Program-made: the position numbers and the translations under genes
Source: a virus
Virus record (IMG/VR): IMGVR_UViG_3300030019_000003
Coordinates: 62,001-126,000 of that record
DNA: 64,000 nt
Reading direction: 5' to 3' (one strand)
Part shown: one piece after another, positions 27,075 through 33,940 of the stretch
How the letters are laid out: each line of letters opens with the position of its first letter
Position numbering within the stretch: the stretch's first letter is position 1
Notes under the pieces: generated by a model
Databases searched by the model: none
What the model saw: the letters and a program-made list of their open reading frames with translations, nothing else
Told to the model about the DNA's origin: nothing

Positions 27075-27302
27075 ATGGAAACAATAGGAATGATATGTAC
27101 AGGATGGTTATTGATCATGGACATATACACGGGTAGACCAACATCTAAAACGGATACACAAATTTCCACAATTGCAGTATGCGTGCCTAGCGAGATAGCT
27201 TGTAGAAGAGCAGGCGCTGAACGTGAAGTTACATTAAGAAATGAATTCGGCTTCTTTCCAAAACAATACGCGTTTACATGCACGGATATGTCCAAAAAAT
27301 AA
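27075..27302 (+). CDS. Unknown 75-aa protein with hydrophobic N-terminus
   Basis: Starts 3 bases after the previous stop behind AAAAGGA. The N-terminal METIGMICTGWLLIMDIYTG could be a weak signal or membrane anchor. Four cysteines (C8, and three in the C-terminal two thirds) would suit a disulphide-bonded small periplasmic protein. Unknown function. Confidence 0.5.
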   Translation: METIGMICTGWLLIMDIYTGRPTSKTDTQISTIAVCVPSEIACRRAGAEREVTLRNEFGFFPKQYAFTCTDMSKK

Positions 27303-27323
27303 TAAGTACTAAAAAGGAGTCTT

Positions 27324-27545
27324 ATGAATCCGCTACTATTAAATAGTTTATGTATCGCAATGCTGCTAGTGGTTATGGTAGCTTTGGCTACTATAATCTA
27401 TGATAGGTATAAAACTGGTAAGCAAGAAGGTATCGGTGGCGATATCGAGTACGTTATTAAAAATTTTGCTGTGCTATTGTTTTTGGAGTTTATTATTATG
27501 AATTTGTTAGGGTATAGAATTTATACCTTATGTTTACTTTTATAA
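27324..27545 (+). CDS. Small two-span membrane protein (73 aa)
   Basis: Membrane helices at about 5-25 (LLNSLCIAMLLVVMVALATII) and 45-72 (NFAVLLFLEFIIMNLL), with a short charged loop between (DRYKTGKQEGIGGDIEY). AAAAAGGAG precedes the start. A small-membrane regulator or holin-like protein is possible; no adjacent lysis genes support the latter. Confidence 0.55.
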   Translation: MNPLLLNSLCIAMLLVVMVALATIIYDRYKTGKQEGIGGDIEYVIKNFAVLLFLEFIIMNLLGYRIYTLCLLL

Positions 27546-27566
27546 TAAAATATACTGCGCTATTCC

Positions 27567-27602
27567 ACCTGTATCATTCGGTATTATCCGAATGATACAG
27601 GT
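27567..27602 (+). terminator. Strong hairpin terminator
   Basis: Perfect 15-bp stem ACCTGTATCATTCGG / CCGAATGATACAGGT around TATTAT. T-rich sequence (TATAATTTTTCTTT) follows after a short gap. Confidence 0.7.
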
Positions 27603-27654
27603 ACGGCGTCTCTTATAATTTTTCTTTAAACACTCCTTCGATGATTGATAATTT

Positions 27655-27673
27655 TTTAAAAATATATTATTTA
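27655..27673 (+). promoter_or_regulatory. TATATTAT-type promoter-like box
   Basis: TTTAAAAATATATTATTTA, 38 bases before the ATG at 27708, after the terminator of the previous operon. Confidence 0.6.
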
Positions 27674-27707
27674 AATATGTAGAAATAACTGTTAAAAAGG
27701 AGATATC

Positions 27708-27974
27708 ATGAATATTAGTGTCAGTATGCGGCTAGCCGATGGTAATAATTACATAGTAACTTATACGTCTGGAAATAATGATTACGTCGCTGTTAGTAGA
27801 ACGGATACTAATGAAAGAATCTTAGTTATCTTATTAGAAGTCAATAGTACCATAGTTGCTGAGCATTTTGATTCTACTAATGTAAGTGAGGATCTTATGG
27901 TAACCTTACATAATCTACAAACTAATATTGAGTATTTTAATGCTAAAATACGTGAATACAATACTAGCAAGTAG
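27708..27974 (+). CDS. Unknown 88-aa protein
   Basis: AAAAGGAG precedes the start. N-terminal two thirds are beta-rich (VSMRLADGNNYIVTYTSGNN; ERILVILLEVNSTIV), the end is a helix (LMVTLHNLQTNIEYFNAKIREY). Not recognised. First gene of the operon that carries the intein-bearing ATPase. Confidence 0.55.
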   Translation: MNISVSMRLADGNNYIVTYTSGNNDYVAVSRTDTNERILVILLEVNSTIVAEHFDSTNVSEDLMVTLHNLQTNIEYFNAKIREYNTSK

Positions 27975-27984
27975 AACTACGAGA

Positions 27985-28005
27985 TAATAATAATAATAAT
28001 AATAA
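27985..28005. repeat. ATA/AAT microsatellite before the ATPase gene
   Basis: Six to seven ATA/AAT triplets in the 48-base gap between the 88-aa gene and the ATPase. Simple repeats like this can vary in length by slippage and shift spacing to the ribosome binding site (AAAGGAAG, 10 bases on). Confidence 0.8.
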
Positions 28006-28022
28006 ACCCAAAGGAAGTAAGT

Positions 28023-29843
28023 ATGTCATCACCATTTGACGTAGAGTCATTCATGTCTTCGCACAATATTCAAAAGACTGTCCCTGAAATTGTTAACAAT
28101 CTTAATACTACTTTTACTATTAAGATTGGTAAATCAGGTATACCTACTTTAATTTACAAAGTAGTTAAGCAACCTAAAGGTAATAAATATTACTTAGAGC
28201 CTACCTTACCAAGATGGTCACTACCGCATAAAATCTATGGGGATCTTCGTGATAAAGCAGTTATCATTTGGAATAACTATGCCAAGTTATATAATAAAGG
28301 TGGTGGCTCTAGTGGGGCTATGCTAACAGGAGATTCTGGTGCTGGTAAAGCACTACATGGTGATACACTTGTTAGGGTAACGAATGGTTGGAAACCTATT
28401 AAAGATATCAAAATTAATGATAAAGTAATTGGAAAAAATGGGTTACCTGCTAAAGTAGTCGGCGTATTTCCACAAGGAAAAGTTCCATTATACAGAATAA
28501 CCTTTGAAGATGGTAGATCAACTAGGCCCTGTGGTGATCATCTATGGGAGATTATTCAAGATGGTGTAAAGGATGTGTATAATACTAAAGAACTTATTCT
28601 AAGAATGGATAAGCATCCTGACAGTATCTTTAGTATACCGCTTTGCGATGCTGTTTTAAATACACCTTTTACGATACCTTATGAGCCAGATGATTATACT
28701 AAACGTGTTAACAATTATCTGGAAGAGCGTATTCGCAAGTGTTATTTAGACAACACTGCTGATGTTAGAGAGAAGCTTCTACGATGTCTTTTAAAAGATA
28801 GTGTAAGTGAAGAAAAACCTTTCTTTCATTATGAATGTACAAATGAATTCATCGTTAAAGATATTGTTATGTTGGCACGTTCGTTAGGGTATATTGCTAA
28901 AGAGTATGCTACTACGGACACGAAGTCAATACCGCTGTTTGGTGTACGTGTTGAAGGTGAGAAACGAACATTACAAATATCATGTATTGAACCTATTGAA
29001 GCAGCTGAGGCTTATTGTATCTCTGTTAATAATGCCGATCATCTTTATGTTGTTGAAGATTATATTGTTACGCATAATACAGAAACATGTAAGATACTCT
29101 GCAATATTGCTATTGATAACAATATGCCTGTGATCGAGGTTAGTAACCTTGAAGCAACGATGGAGCTAGTTCAATTCTTAAGCGGACTAAATGATGTTGT
29201 AATATTCCTAGATGAATTTGTAAAGAACTTTGCATCATTACAGGATACGATGTTAACAGCTCTGAGTGATCTTTATAAAACGAATAAGTTGTTTATCATT
29301 ACAGAGAATGACTCAAGGCGTATTAATCAATATATCTTAAATAGTCCTAGTCGTATAAAACATCATTATCGTTTTAAACGTATTGGTAAAGATGTTCTAG
29401 AAGAATACAGTACAGATATGAAAGTAAGAGAAGATTTCTTAAAAGATCTTCTCTTAAAATATGATAGGTCGCCTGTTTTCTCGTTTAACCATTTACGTGC
29501 TATTGTAGAAGAACATGTTGAGTACCCTAATGATAGTCTTGATGATCTTATAGGAAGACTAAATGTATCCGTGCTTGACAATACTACAGCATTAAAAGTA
29601 ACCAAGGTATATGACACTGTTGCAAAAGAAGAATTAAAGTTTGACAGCTGTATTATAGATATACCTTATTTTAATAAAGGTTACTCTCAAGCTATAAAAG
29701 TAGCAAACAATGTTTATAAGTTTAGTAAAAATGACATCATAACAACGTATGATGATGGTGATAGAATTCTTTTAGGTATTGAGAATTTGGTTATCACACT
29801 TGATCTAATTAAAGAAACGGGGGGATCGACATCACGATGGTAG
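28023..29843 (+). CDS. AAA+ ATPase interrupted by an intein in its Walker A motif
   Basis: 606 residues before splicing, about 363 after. Extein: the N-terminal domain (1-95) leads to the P-loop GDSGAGK (103-109), which is broken after Lys109 and resumes at T353 (TETCKIL), so the active Walker A only forms once the intein is removed. Walker B is VVIFLDEF (392-399), a sensor-like Thr-Glu-Asn lies at 427-429, and an arginine-rich segment SRIKHHYRFKRIG (near 450) fits a sensor/arginine finger. The C-terminal 130 residues are of unknown fold. AAAGGAAG precedes the start. The ATPase may act in replication, packaging or nucleoprotein remodelling; nothing in the sequence decides. Confidence 0.8.
   Translation: MSSPFDVESFMSSHNIQKTVPEIVNNLNTTFTIKIGKSGIPTLIYKVVKQPKGNKYYLEPTLPRWSLPHKIYGDLRDKAVIIWNNYAKLYNKGGGSSGAMLTGDSGAGKALHGDTLVRVTNGWKPIKDIKINDKVIGKNGLPAKVVGVFPQGKVPLYRITFEDGRSTRPCGDHLWEIIQDGVKDVYNTKELILRMDKHPDSIFSIPLCDAVLNTPFTIPYEPDDYTKRVNNYLEERIRKCYLDNTADVREKLLRCLLKDSVSEEKPFFHYECTNEFIVKDIVMLARSLGYIAKEYATTDTKSIPLFGVRVEGEKRTLQISCIEPIEAAEAYCISVNNADHLYVVEDYIVTHNTETCKILCNIAIDNNMPVIEVSNLEATMELVQFLSGLNDVVIFLDEFVKNFASLQDTMLTALSDLYKTNKLFIITENDSRRINQYILNSPSRIKHHYRFKRIGKDVLEEYSTDMKVREDFLKDLLLKYDRSPVFSFNHLRAIVEEHVEYPNDSLDDLIGRLNVSVLDNTTALKVTKVYDTVAKEELKFDSCIIDIPYFNKGYSQAIKVANNVYKFSKNDIITTYDDGDRILLGIENLVITLDLIKETGGSTSRW
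28350..29078 (+). other. Intein (243 aa) with decayed LAGLIDADG-like core
   Basis: Residues A110-N352 of the ATPase. N-terminal splicing block: ALHGDTLVRVTNGWKPIKDI. Block B-like: RPCGDHLWEI. C-terminal blocks: HLYVVEDYIV then THN, followed by Thr as first C-extein residue. The first residue is Ala, not the usual Cys or Ser, as in class 2 (KlbA-type) inteins, or it could mark loss of splicing. The middle (VREKLLRCLLKDS... FIVKDIVMLARSLGYIAKEY) has the layout of a LAGLIDADG half (R-LL-GLLDTDG... L-RSLG) but lacks the acidic catalytic residues, so the homing endonuclease looks dead. Confidence 0.8.
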
Positions 29844-30049
29844 TAGTATTAACAGACAAGGCTAAGGATTACTGGTTATCAAGGCATTTGGGGCTTAATC
29901 TTAAACCAGGACAACGTTACACGATAGTAGCAGGAAGTAAGATATGTGTACATGTTAATACCCCTAAGGTATCAGGAACTATGTTTATTAGTGCTACGAA
30001 TCTTTTGAATGCTGGTGCTGCTAAAGCTGCTATGGAATTAGAAGGATGA
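29837..30049 (+). CDS. Unknown 70-aa protein
   Basis: Overlaps the ATPase gene by 7 bases and the next gene by 4, so translation is coupled on both sides. Beta-rich (LKPGQRYTIVAGSKICVHVNTP) with an Ala-rich C-terminal helix (LNAGAAKAAMELEG). The motif LKPGQRYTI recalls small structural modules in phage fibres but the context is non-structural. Not recognised. Confidence 0.55.
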   Translation: MVVVLTDKAKDYWLSRHLGLNLKPGQRYTIVAGSKICVHVNTPKVSGTMFISATNLLNAGAAKAAMELEG

Positions 30050-30411
30050 GAACTATCATTATTGCTGGATCAAGAGATTTTAGCGATAGGGAACTGATGA
30101 CGAAAACTCTTGACTCTCTTATAACAGATAAGAAAGATATCAAGATTATTCATGGGGATGCCCGTGGTGCTGATAAGATGGCAGGTGAGTATGCTAAAGT
30201 AAATAATATTCCATATGAAGCTTATCCTGCAGATTGGGATAAGTACAAAAAAGCAGCTGGACCTATTCGTAATAGAGAAATGTCTAAAGTAGGTAATGAA
30301 CTGGTAGCCTTTTGGGATGGGATTAGCCCTGGTACTAAGAACATGATTAATGTTATGGAAAAGAAAAAAGCTAAAGTCACTACGGTAATATATAAAAGAG
30401 AAGAAGAGTAG
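30046..30411 (+). CDS. SLOG-family (YspA/YpsA-related, DprA-like Rossmann) protein
   Basis: 121 residues. Family motifs are all visible: IIAGSRDF (5-12), HGDARGADKMAGEYA (36-50), PADWDKY (61-67) and AGPIRNREM (71-79). SLOG proteins bind nucleotides or nucleotide-derived ligands; phage versions of this subfamily are common and of unproven function. Starts in an ATGA overlap with the upstream gene. Its stop is in the stem of the following hairpin. Confidence 0.85.
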   Translation: MRTIIIAGSRDFSDRELMTKTLDSLITDKKDIKIIHGDARGADKMAGEYAKVNNIPYEAYPADWDKYKKAAGPIRNREMSKVGNELVAFWDGISPGTKNMINVMEKKKAKVTTVIYKREEE

Positions 30412-30430
30412 CTAACGCTACTCTTCTTCT
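30399..30430 (+). terminator. Hairpin overlapping the SLOG gene stop
   Basis: 14-bp perfect stem AGAAGAAGAGTAGC / GCTACTCTTCTTCT around TAAC. Only TGTGTTTATCTTG follows, so the T tract is poor. Confidence 0.65.
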
Positions 30431-30456
30431 TGTGTTTATCTTGATTTCCAGTAAAA

Positions 30457-30475
30457 CATAAAGATATATTATACT
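30457..30475 (+). promoter_or_regulatory. TATATTAT-type promoter-like box
   Basis: CATAAAGATATATTATACT, 53 bases before the ATG at 30526, following the SLOG-gene hairpin. Confidence 0.62.
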
Positions 30476-30525
30476 ATTAGATAAAGACAGTAATGCCTTT
30501 ATAATTCATACCCTAGGAGTATACC

Positions 30526-30708
30526 ATGTCTGAGAAAGTACAAGATGAGGCAGTAGCTTCACAACCATCCACTTTAAGAAAAGTTTTAGTTATGAGCGGT
30601 AAAGTAGTAGCAGGTGTCGCAGTTGTCGGAGTCGTTGTGTTTGGTGCGTTAAAAGCATTTGAGTGCGCTGGTGGTAGTGTCAGTGTTAGCCTTCCGTCAG
30701 AGGCATAA
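30526..30708 (+). CDS. Small single-span membrane protein (60 aa)
   Basis: Polar N-terminus (SEKVQDEAVASQPSTLRK), one membrane helix (about 25-47, VMSGKVVAGVAVVGVVVFGAL), and a Ser/Val-rich tail ending SVSLPSEA. It has its own promoter-like box and terminator, so it is expressed as a single-gene unit. CTAGGAG precedes the start. Unknown function. Confidence 0.62.
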   Translation: MSEKVQDEAVASQPSTLRKVLVMSGKVVAGVAVVGVVVFGALKAFECAGGSVSVSLPSEA

Positions 30709-30714
30709 TTTCAT

Positions 30715-30760
30715 AGGACTCGAAAGAGTCCTGTGTTTCTATTAACTATTTTTTTTTTGT
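30715..30760 (+). terminator. Terminator of the 60-aa membrane-protein gene
   Basis: 7-bp stem AGGACTC / GAGTCCT with a GAAA tetraloop, then after a gap a ten-T run (30749-30758). Confidence 0.75.
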
Positions 30761-30763
30761 TCT

Positions 30764-30774
30764 GTTCACCGAAC
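30764..30774. repeat. GTTCACCGAAC inverted repeat, copy 1
   Basis: GTTC-ACC-GAAC, preceded by T. An identical 12-base element lies at 39217-39228, near another operon start. Could be an operator half-palindrome. Confidence 0.5.
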
Positions 30775-30791
30775 GTTGATAGCTAATGTTT

Positions 30792-30810
30792 TTTAGCAAC
30801 ATATTATTCA
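30792..30810 (+). promoter_or_regulatory. TATATTAT-type box (CATATTAT variant) before the RNA block
   Basis: TTTAGCAACATATTATTCA. No protein gene of normal size starts downstream before the terminator at 30981, so this box would drive the candidate non-coding RNA. Confidence 0.6.
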
Positions 30811-30814
30811 TTTG

Positions 30815-30981
30815 ATAAAGGGAAATATTGTATAACATTATTTTTCAACAGATCCCTATTATCATGAGTACATTAGCATGTACTTACAATCGTCATAAGA
30901 AATTGTATATCAGTTTCTTAAGCAATACTCCTTTGGGTAAGGGGTGGGAGAGATTCGTAGTTGTATCTCTCCCATTTTTTT
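30815..30981 (+). ncRNA. Candidate structured small RNA
   Basis: About 165 bases between a promoter-like box and a strong terminator. Visible stems: AGGGA (30819) with TCCCT (30853); AGTACAT/ATGTACT with TAGC loop (30867-30884); TAAGAAA/TTTCTTA (30896-30920); ACTCCTT/AAGGGGT (30927-30945, one G-U); and the terminator GGGAGAGAT/ATCTCTCCC (30946-30973) followed by A and seven T. A 39-codon reading frame (ATG at 30864) runs through it but has no ribosome binding site and ends inside the T run. It matches no RNA family I know. Confidence 0.55.
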
Positions 30982-31002
30982 AGTTACGGTGTTTAATAAT
31001 AC

Positions 31003-31077
31003 GGGCCTATAGCTCAGAGGTAGAGCAATCCGTTCATAACGGATCGGTCGGGATTTCAAAACTCTCTGGGCCCACCA
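31003..31077 (+). tRNA. tRNA with CAU anticodon (Met or Ile2), CCA encoded
   Basis: 75 bases. Acceptor stem GGGCCTA / TGGGCCC (one G-U), D arm GCTC/GAGC, anticodon stem ATCCG/CGGAT with loop TTCATAA (anticodon CAT), T loop TTCAAAA, discriminator A and encoded CCA. The T stem GGGAT/CTCTC carries a T-C mismatch where tRNAs normally have the invariant 53-61 G-C pair, plus a G-U. CAU could be elongator Met or, after lysidine modification, Ile for AUA codons, which are frequent in these genes. Confidence 0.88.
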
Positions 31078-31101
31078 CTTTATTAAGTAAGGATAGTTAA
31101 G

Positions 31102-31266
31102 ATGAACGAGATAAAAGAAATCCTATACTTTATTTTAGGTATCCTTATTATTCAAGGTATGCTTGCAATACCTGTATTTACAGTAATACTAGTAGTAAGT
31201 GTGCTGGCTATTATATGGGTGATATCTAAGATAGTAAACGGTATAAAGAAGATATTTGCAGACTAA
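31102..31266 (+). CDS. Small membrane protein (54 aa)
   Basis: A short gene just after the tRNA with GGATAG upstream. Two hydrophobic stretches, about 7-22 (ILYFILGILIIQGMLA) and 24-42 (PVFTVILVVSVLAIIWVIS), and a basic C-terminal tail (KIVNGIKKIFAD). Its stop lies in the stem of the terminator at 31264. Unknown function. Confidence 0.6.
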   Translation: MNEIKEILYFILGILIIQGMLAIPVFTVILVVSVLAIIWVISKIVNGIKKIFAD

Positions 31267-31310
31267 CACTGGAATTAACTTTCCAGTGTTAGAAGTTTTT
31301 TATTTTTTAT
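31264..31310 (+). terminator. Terminator before the kinase gene
   Basis: 11-bp stem TAACACTGGAA / TTCCAGTGTTA around TTAACT, followed by AGAAGTTTTTTATTTTTT. Confidence 0.9.
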
Positions 31311-31327
31311 CTATAAGGGAGTTAATA

Positions 31328-31975
31328 GTGGAAAAAGGTAAGTTAATCGTGTTAGAGGGTCTAGATGGTTGTGGTAAAACTACACAACAGGGATTACTGT
31401 ATAATGCTCTAAATCGCGAAGGGTTAGAGACTATAGCTATTAATAATGTTTCCGATAGTATCTTCGGTAAAACGATACGCGCTGCTTTAGCAGATAGAAA
31501 ATACTGTGTTAATTCTAAACAAATGGCTGCGTTGTATATTGCTGAATTGCACTATGTTACAGAGACTATTAAAGAAGCTATTTATTCTGGTAAGAATGTT
31601 ATATGTTCTAGGCATTATCTTTCAACCTTGGCTTATGCAGGTACTGACGATAGTGTTGTTAACGGTATTATAGAATTATCTAAGTATGATATTATGCCAG
31701 ATGTAATCTACTACATAGGCGTTCCTTTTAAAACAATACATGAACGATTAACGAAAAATAGTAATCCAGACTTTTACGAAACTTCTCATAAACAAAAAGA
31801 AGTACTAGAGCGATATGAATATTTCACTCATCCGGATAATGAACCATTCGGAACACCTATTGTTAAGATAGATGGAAGTCTCAGTGTATATGCTATAGTA
31901 ACTTTAATATTACAAGATTTATATCCACGTTTAAGCTACAAATATTCTAAAGATGAAAAGGATCCACAGTGTTAA
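31328..31975 (+). CDS. tmk: Thymidylate (or dUMP) kinase
   Basis: 215 residues, the family's usual length, using the GTG at 31328 behind AAGGGAG. An in-frame ATG at 31256 would start inside the upstream gene and read through its terminator, so I reject it. P-loop GLDGCGKTT is at 11-19. The family's DRY-S-AYQG motif appears as SRHYLSTLAYAG, with the Asp changed to Ser. The lid-like region is ERLTKNSNPDFYE. It phosphorylates dTMP to dTDP; some phage relatives act on dUMP or modified nucleotides. The Asp-to-Ser change and the hunt for a partner synthase make the substrate uncertain. The last 7 bases overlap the next gene. Confidence 0.85.
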   Translation: MEKGKLIVLEGLDGCGKTTQQGLLYNALNREGLETIAINNVSDSIFGKTIRAALADRKYCVNSKQMAALYIAELHYVTETIKEAIYSGKNVICSRHYLSTLAYAGTDDSVVNGIIELSKYDIMPDVIYYIGVPFKTIHERLTKNSNPDFYETSHKQKEVLERYEYFTHPDNEPFGTPIVKIDGSLSVYAIVTLILQDLYPRLSYKYSKDEKDPQC

Positions 31976-32418
31976 AAATTATAATGGTTTTAATGTTAAC
32001 GTTAGGTTATTTAGTATCAGGTCAAGGTGATGGACAAGTTCTTAATACTGTTCCTGGTAAGATACATGTTCTTGATGGTGACACTATCCGTGTCGATATG
32101 GCTGTTGAGAATTGTCCCGCGGTTCTTTGTAAGGATTTAGATATTCGTATCACCGGTATCGATGCTCCTGAGGTACATACTAAAATAGCTTATGAAAAAA
32201 CACTTGGCGAAATGTCTAAAACTCTTTTTGAGGACTTCATTAAGAAAAGTACAATTACTATACATAATTGTTTTAGAGATAAATACTTTAGACTTAACTG
32301 TCAAGTCCAAGATGCCAATGGAACAGATTGGTCAGAATATGTTATTAGTAAAAAACTTGCGATACCTTATCAAGGTGAGAAGAAAGTTTATGACTGGACA
32401 AAACATACTTTAAACTAG
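31969..32418 (+). CDS. Exported SNase-like (thermonuclease family) nuclease
   Basis: 149 residues from a GTG behind AAGGAT; an ATG 15 bases on is an alternative. N-terminal hydrophobic stretch MLKIIMVLMLTLGYLVSG looks like a signal peptide or anchor. The SNase core follows: VLDGDTIRVD (34-43), RITGIDAPE (60-68) and DKYFRLNCQV (104-113). Residues equivalent to the staphylococcal nuclease calcium ligands and catalytic set are kept (D38, R60, D65, E68, R108). It would cut DNA or RNA in the periplasm or at the membrane, perhaps scavenging host DNA or attacking incoming rival phage DNA. Confidence 0.8.
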   Translation: MLKIIMVLMLTLGYLVSGQGDGQVLNTVPGKIHVLDGDTIRVDMAVENCPAVLCKDLDIRITGIDAPEVHTKIAYEKTLGEMSKTLFEDFIKKSTITIHNCFRDKYFRLNCQVQDANGTDWSEYVISKKLAIPYQGEKKVYDWTKHTLN

Positions 32419-32426
32419 GATAGACC

Positions 32427-32612
32427 ATGACAAATAATTTAAGAATGGCAAGCTCCGCATTACATAGTATAAATATCGCAGCGGAGATATGCGATACTTT
32501 TTGTGGCCCTATTAATAAAAAAAAAAAGACTCCTATAGAGATGCGAATAAAAGCCAATCGTGCTAAAGCCAAGATAGCTAAGAAATCTAAAAAAGAAAAT
32601 CGTAAAAAGTGA
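32427..32612 (+). CDS. Small very basic protein (61 aa)
   Basis: Starts 8 bases after the nuclease gene behind TAGGAT. The C-terminal half is almost all Lys, Arg and Ala (KKKKTPIEMRIKANRAKAKIAK then KSKKENRKK). A nucleic-acid-binding or condensing peptide is plausible. The A-run (32518-32525) could permit slippage. Unknown. Confidence 0.55.
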   Translation: MTNNLRMASSALHSINIAAEICDTFCGPINKKKKTPIEMRIKANRAKAKIAKKSKKENRKK

Positions 32613-32622
32613 GGTAAATACT

Positions 32623-33018
32623 ATGGGTAGTTGTAGTGATATTAAAAGAAAGTATAAACGTGCATTGTTTACAGGTGGTGCTAATACAGCTATGGTTATA
32701 GCTGCAAAGCACACAGTGTTTATAAATAGTATTATTTACCCTACGGCATTAATAACGCCAGTATTCAGCTTTAACGGTTTTGATACTGGTAATGATAAAA
32801 CGAATCTAAATTTAAGAACCACGTACAGGTCTACAGCCAAATTCACAACAAAGGATAACGCAGTGTGCGTCGCGCAACAACTTAAAACAAAAGTAGTGTC
32901 AGAGAAAGAAGAAAAAATCTTTGAAGAAATGACCGACGAAGAGCTAGAAGAACTCGCTAAGAAGAAAATAGCTGAAGGGCTATCTATATCACAAGATGAA
33001 ATTAAATCAGAAGAGTAA
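32623..33018 (+). CDS. Unknown 131-aa protein
   Basis: GAGGTAAAT precedes the start. N-terminal half is small-residue and Thr-rich with possible hydrophobic strand (TAMVIAAKHTVFINSIIYPTAL); the C-terminal 40 residues are acidic helix (EEKIFEEMTDEELEELAKKKIA). Not recognised. The stop codon is in the terminator stem. Confidence 0.55.
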   Translation: MGSCSDIKRKYKRALFTGGANTAMVIAAKHTVFINSIIYPTALITPVFSFNGFDTGNDKTNLNLRTTYRSTAKFTTKDNAVCVAQQLKTKVVSEKEEKIFEEMTDEELEELAKKKIAEGLSISQDEIKSEE

Positions 33019-33058
33019 CGGGTTGTCCCGTTACTCTTCTGAGAGTACTCATTTTTTT
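33009..33058 (+). terminator. Terminator with stop codon in its stem
   Basis: 14-bp perfect stem AGAAGAGTAACGGG / CCCGTTACTCTTCT around TTGT; GAGAGTACTCATTTTTTT follows. Confidence 0.88.
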
Positions 33059-33076
33059 ATAAACGTATATTATAAA
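33058..33076 (+). promoter_or_regulatory. TATATTAT-type promoter-like box
   Basis: TATAAACGTATATTATAAA, directly on the T run of the previous terminator and 29 bases before the ATG at 33103. Confidence 0.65.
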
Positions 33077-33102
33077 AGTATAAATCAATTAGGAGGTAAT
33101 AA

Positions 33103-33348
33103 ATGTGCGAATTAACTGCTCCAGATATTAACAAGGATATTAACATTGTCAATGCTGATGATTATGTTAATAAGGTGGATAGTAGCCTAATACTAACCGA
33201 TGAGGTTGTAAATGTGCTAGATGAACTAATTTCATTAGAAATAGCTTGTTACCTGATGTCACGTATTGGTGGAAAAAGACCTTTTGATCAAACACATTCT
33301 GATACATTACGCGTACTACATGAAAATAAAACAACGGAGTTTTTTTAA
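33103..33348 (+). CDS. Unknown acidic 81-aa protein
   Basis: Strong AGGAGGT site. Acidic, helical (VVNVLDELISLEIACYLMSRIGG). Not recognised. First gene after a promoter-like box. Confidence 0.55.
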   Translation: MCELTAPDINKDINIVNADDYVNKVDSSLILTDEVVNVLDELISLEIACYLMSRIGGKRPFDQTHSDTLRVLHENKTTEFF

Positions 33349-33417
33349 TAAAACCGAAAAAGTATACATTAGTAATAATGTTGAGTGGTAAAAAAAAATA
33401 AAATTAAGGAGTTTCCT

Positions 33418-33897
33418 ATGCTTAATAAAGAATTAAAACAAACAAAACGGGATTTTCTAGGTTTAGGAGTTTTAGCATGTATTATTATACTATGCTTTTT
33501 ATCATCTATTATCAAAAGTATTAACAATAATATCATCTCTTATGATTTAACAGAGGCATCCTATGCTAAAGTTACTCCTAACGGGGCAGCAGTTCACTTT
33601 GATATCTATAGCATAGATAGTAGTACCTATGAGGTAATCATAACACCTTTTACTGGTACTTGTGAGGATTATAAAAAGAATGTAACTCATGTCCCATCTA
33701 ACACAGGAACAATTATTTCCAAAGTACCTTCTGGTATGAACATACCTATTTCATTTTGTATACAAAATGTGAATGATACTACAACTATGAAAGTTGAAGT
33801 AATAGGCAAAGTTAATGGCGACACAGCTTTAAGAACTAGTAAGGTGATTTATGACAGCTTATTAAAGTATATTGATAACAATAACACATCTAAGTAG
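33418..33897 (+). CDS. Single-span membrane protein (159 aa)
   Basis: Start placed at ATG 33418 behind AAGGAGTTT; an earlier in-frame GTG at 33385 has no ribosome binding site. Cytoplasmic N-terminus (LNKELKQTKRDF), one helix (about 13-32, LGLGVLACIIILCFLSSIIK), then a beta-rich outside domain with two cysteines (TCEDYKKN, FCIQNVND). Could be a periplasmic-facing factor. The stop codon lies in the terminator stem. Confidence 0.6.
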   Translation: MLNKELKQTKRDFLGLGVLACIIILCFLSSIIKSINNNIISYDLTEASYAKVTPNGAAVHFDIYSIDSSTYEVIITPFTGTCEDYKKNVTHVPSNTGTIISKVPSGMNIPISFCIQNVNDTTTMKVEVIGKVNGDTALRTSKVIYDSLLKYIDNNNTSK

Positions 33898-33940
33898 TCG
33901 GATTGATCCGACTACTTAGATGTAGTTCTTTTTTTTTTCT
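33886..33940 (+). terminator. Terminator with stop codon in its stem
   Basis: 17-bp near-perfect stem ACATCTAAGTAGTCGGA / TCCGACTACTTAGATGT; AGTTCTTTTTTTTTTC follows. Confidence 0.92.

Noticed and set aside
30864-30983. 39-codon frame inside the small RNA region
   Set aside because: No ribosome binding site, ends within the T run of the terminator, and the sequence is better explained by hairpins.
31256-31975. Start of the kinase at ATG 31256
   Set aside because: It would start in the end of the 54-aa gene, translate through a terminator and add 24 residues before the usual kinase N-terminus. The GTG at 31328 has AAGGGAG at good distance.
32518-32525. A programmed frameshift at the A run of the basic 61-aa gene
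   Set aside because: The run of A could slip, but no overlapping longer frame gives a better product and the downstream gene has its own ribosome binding site.
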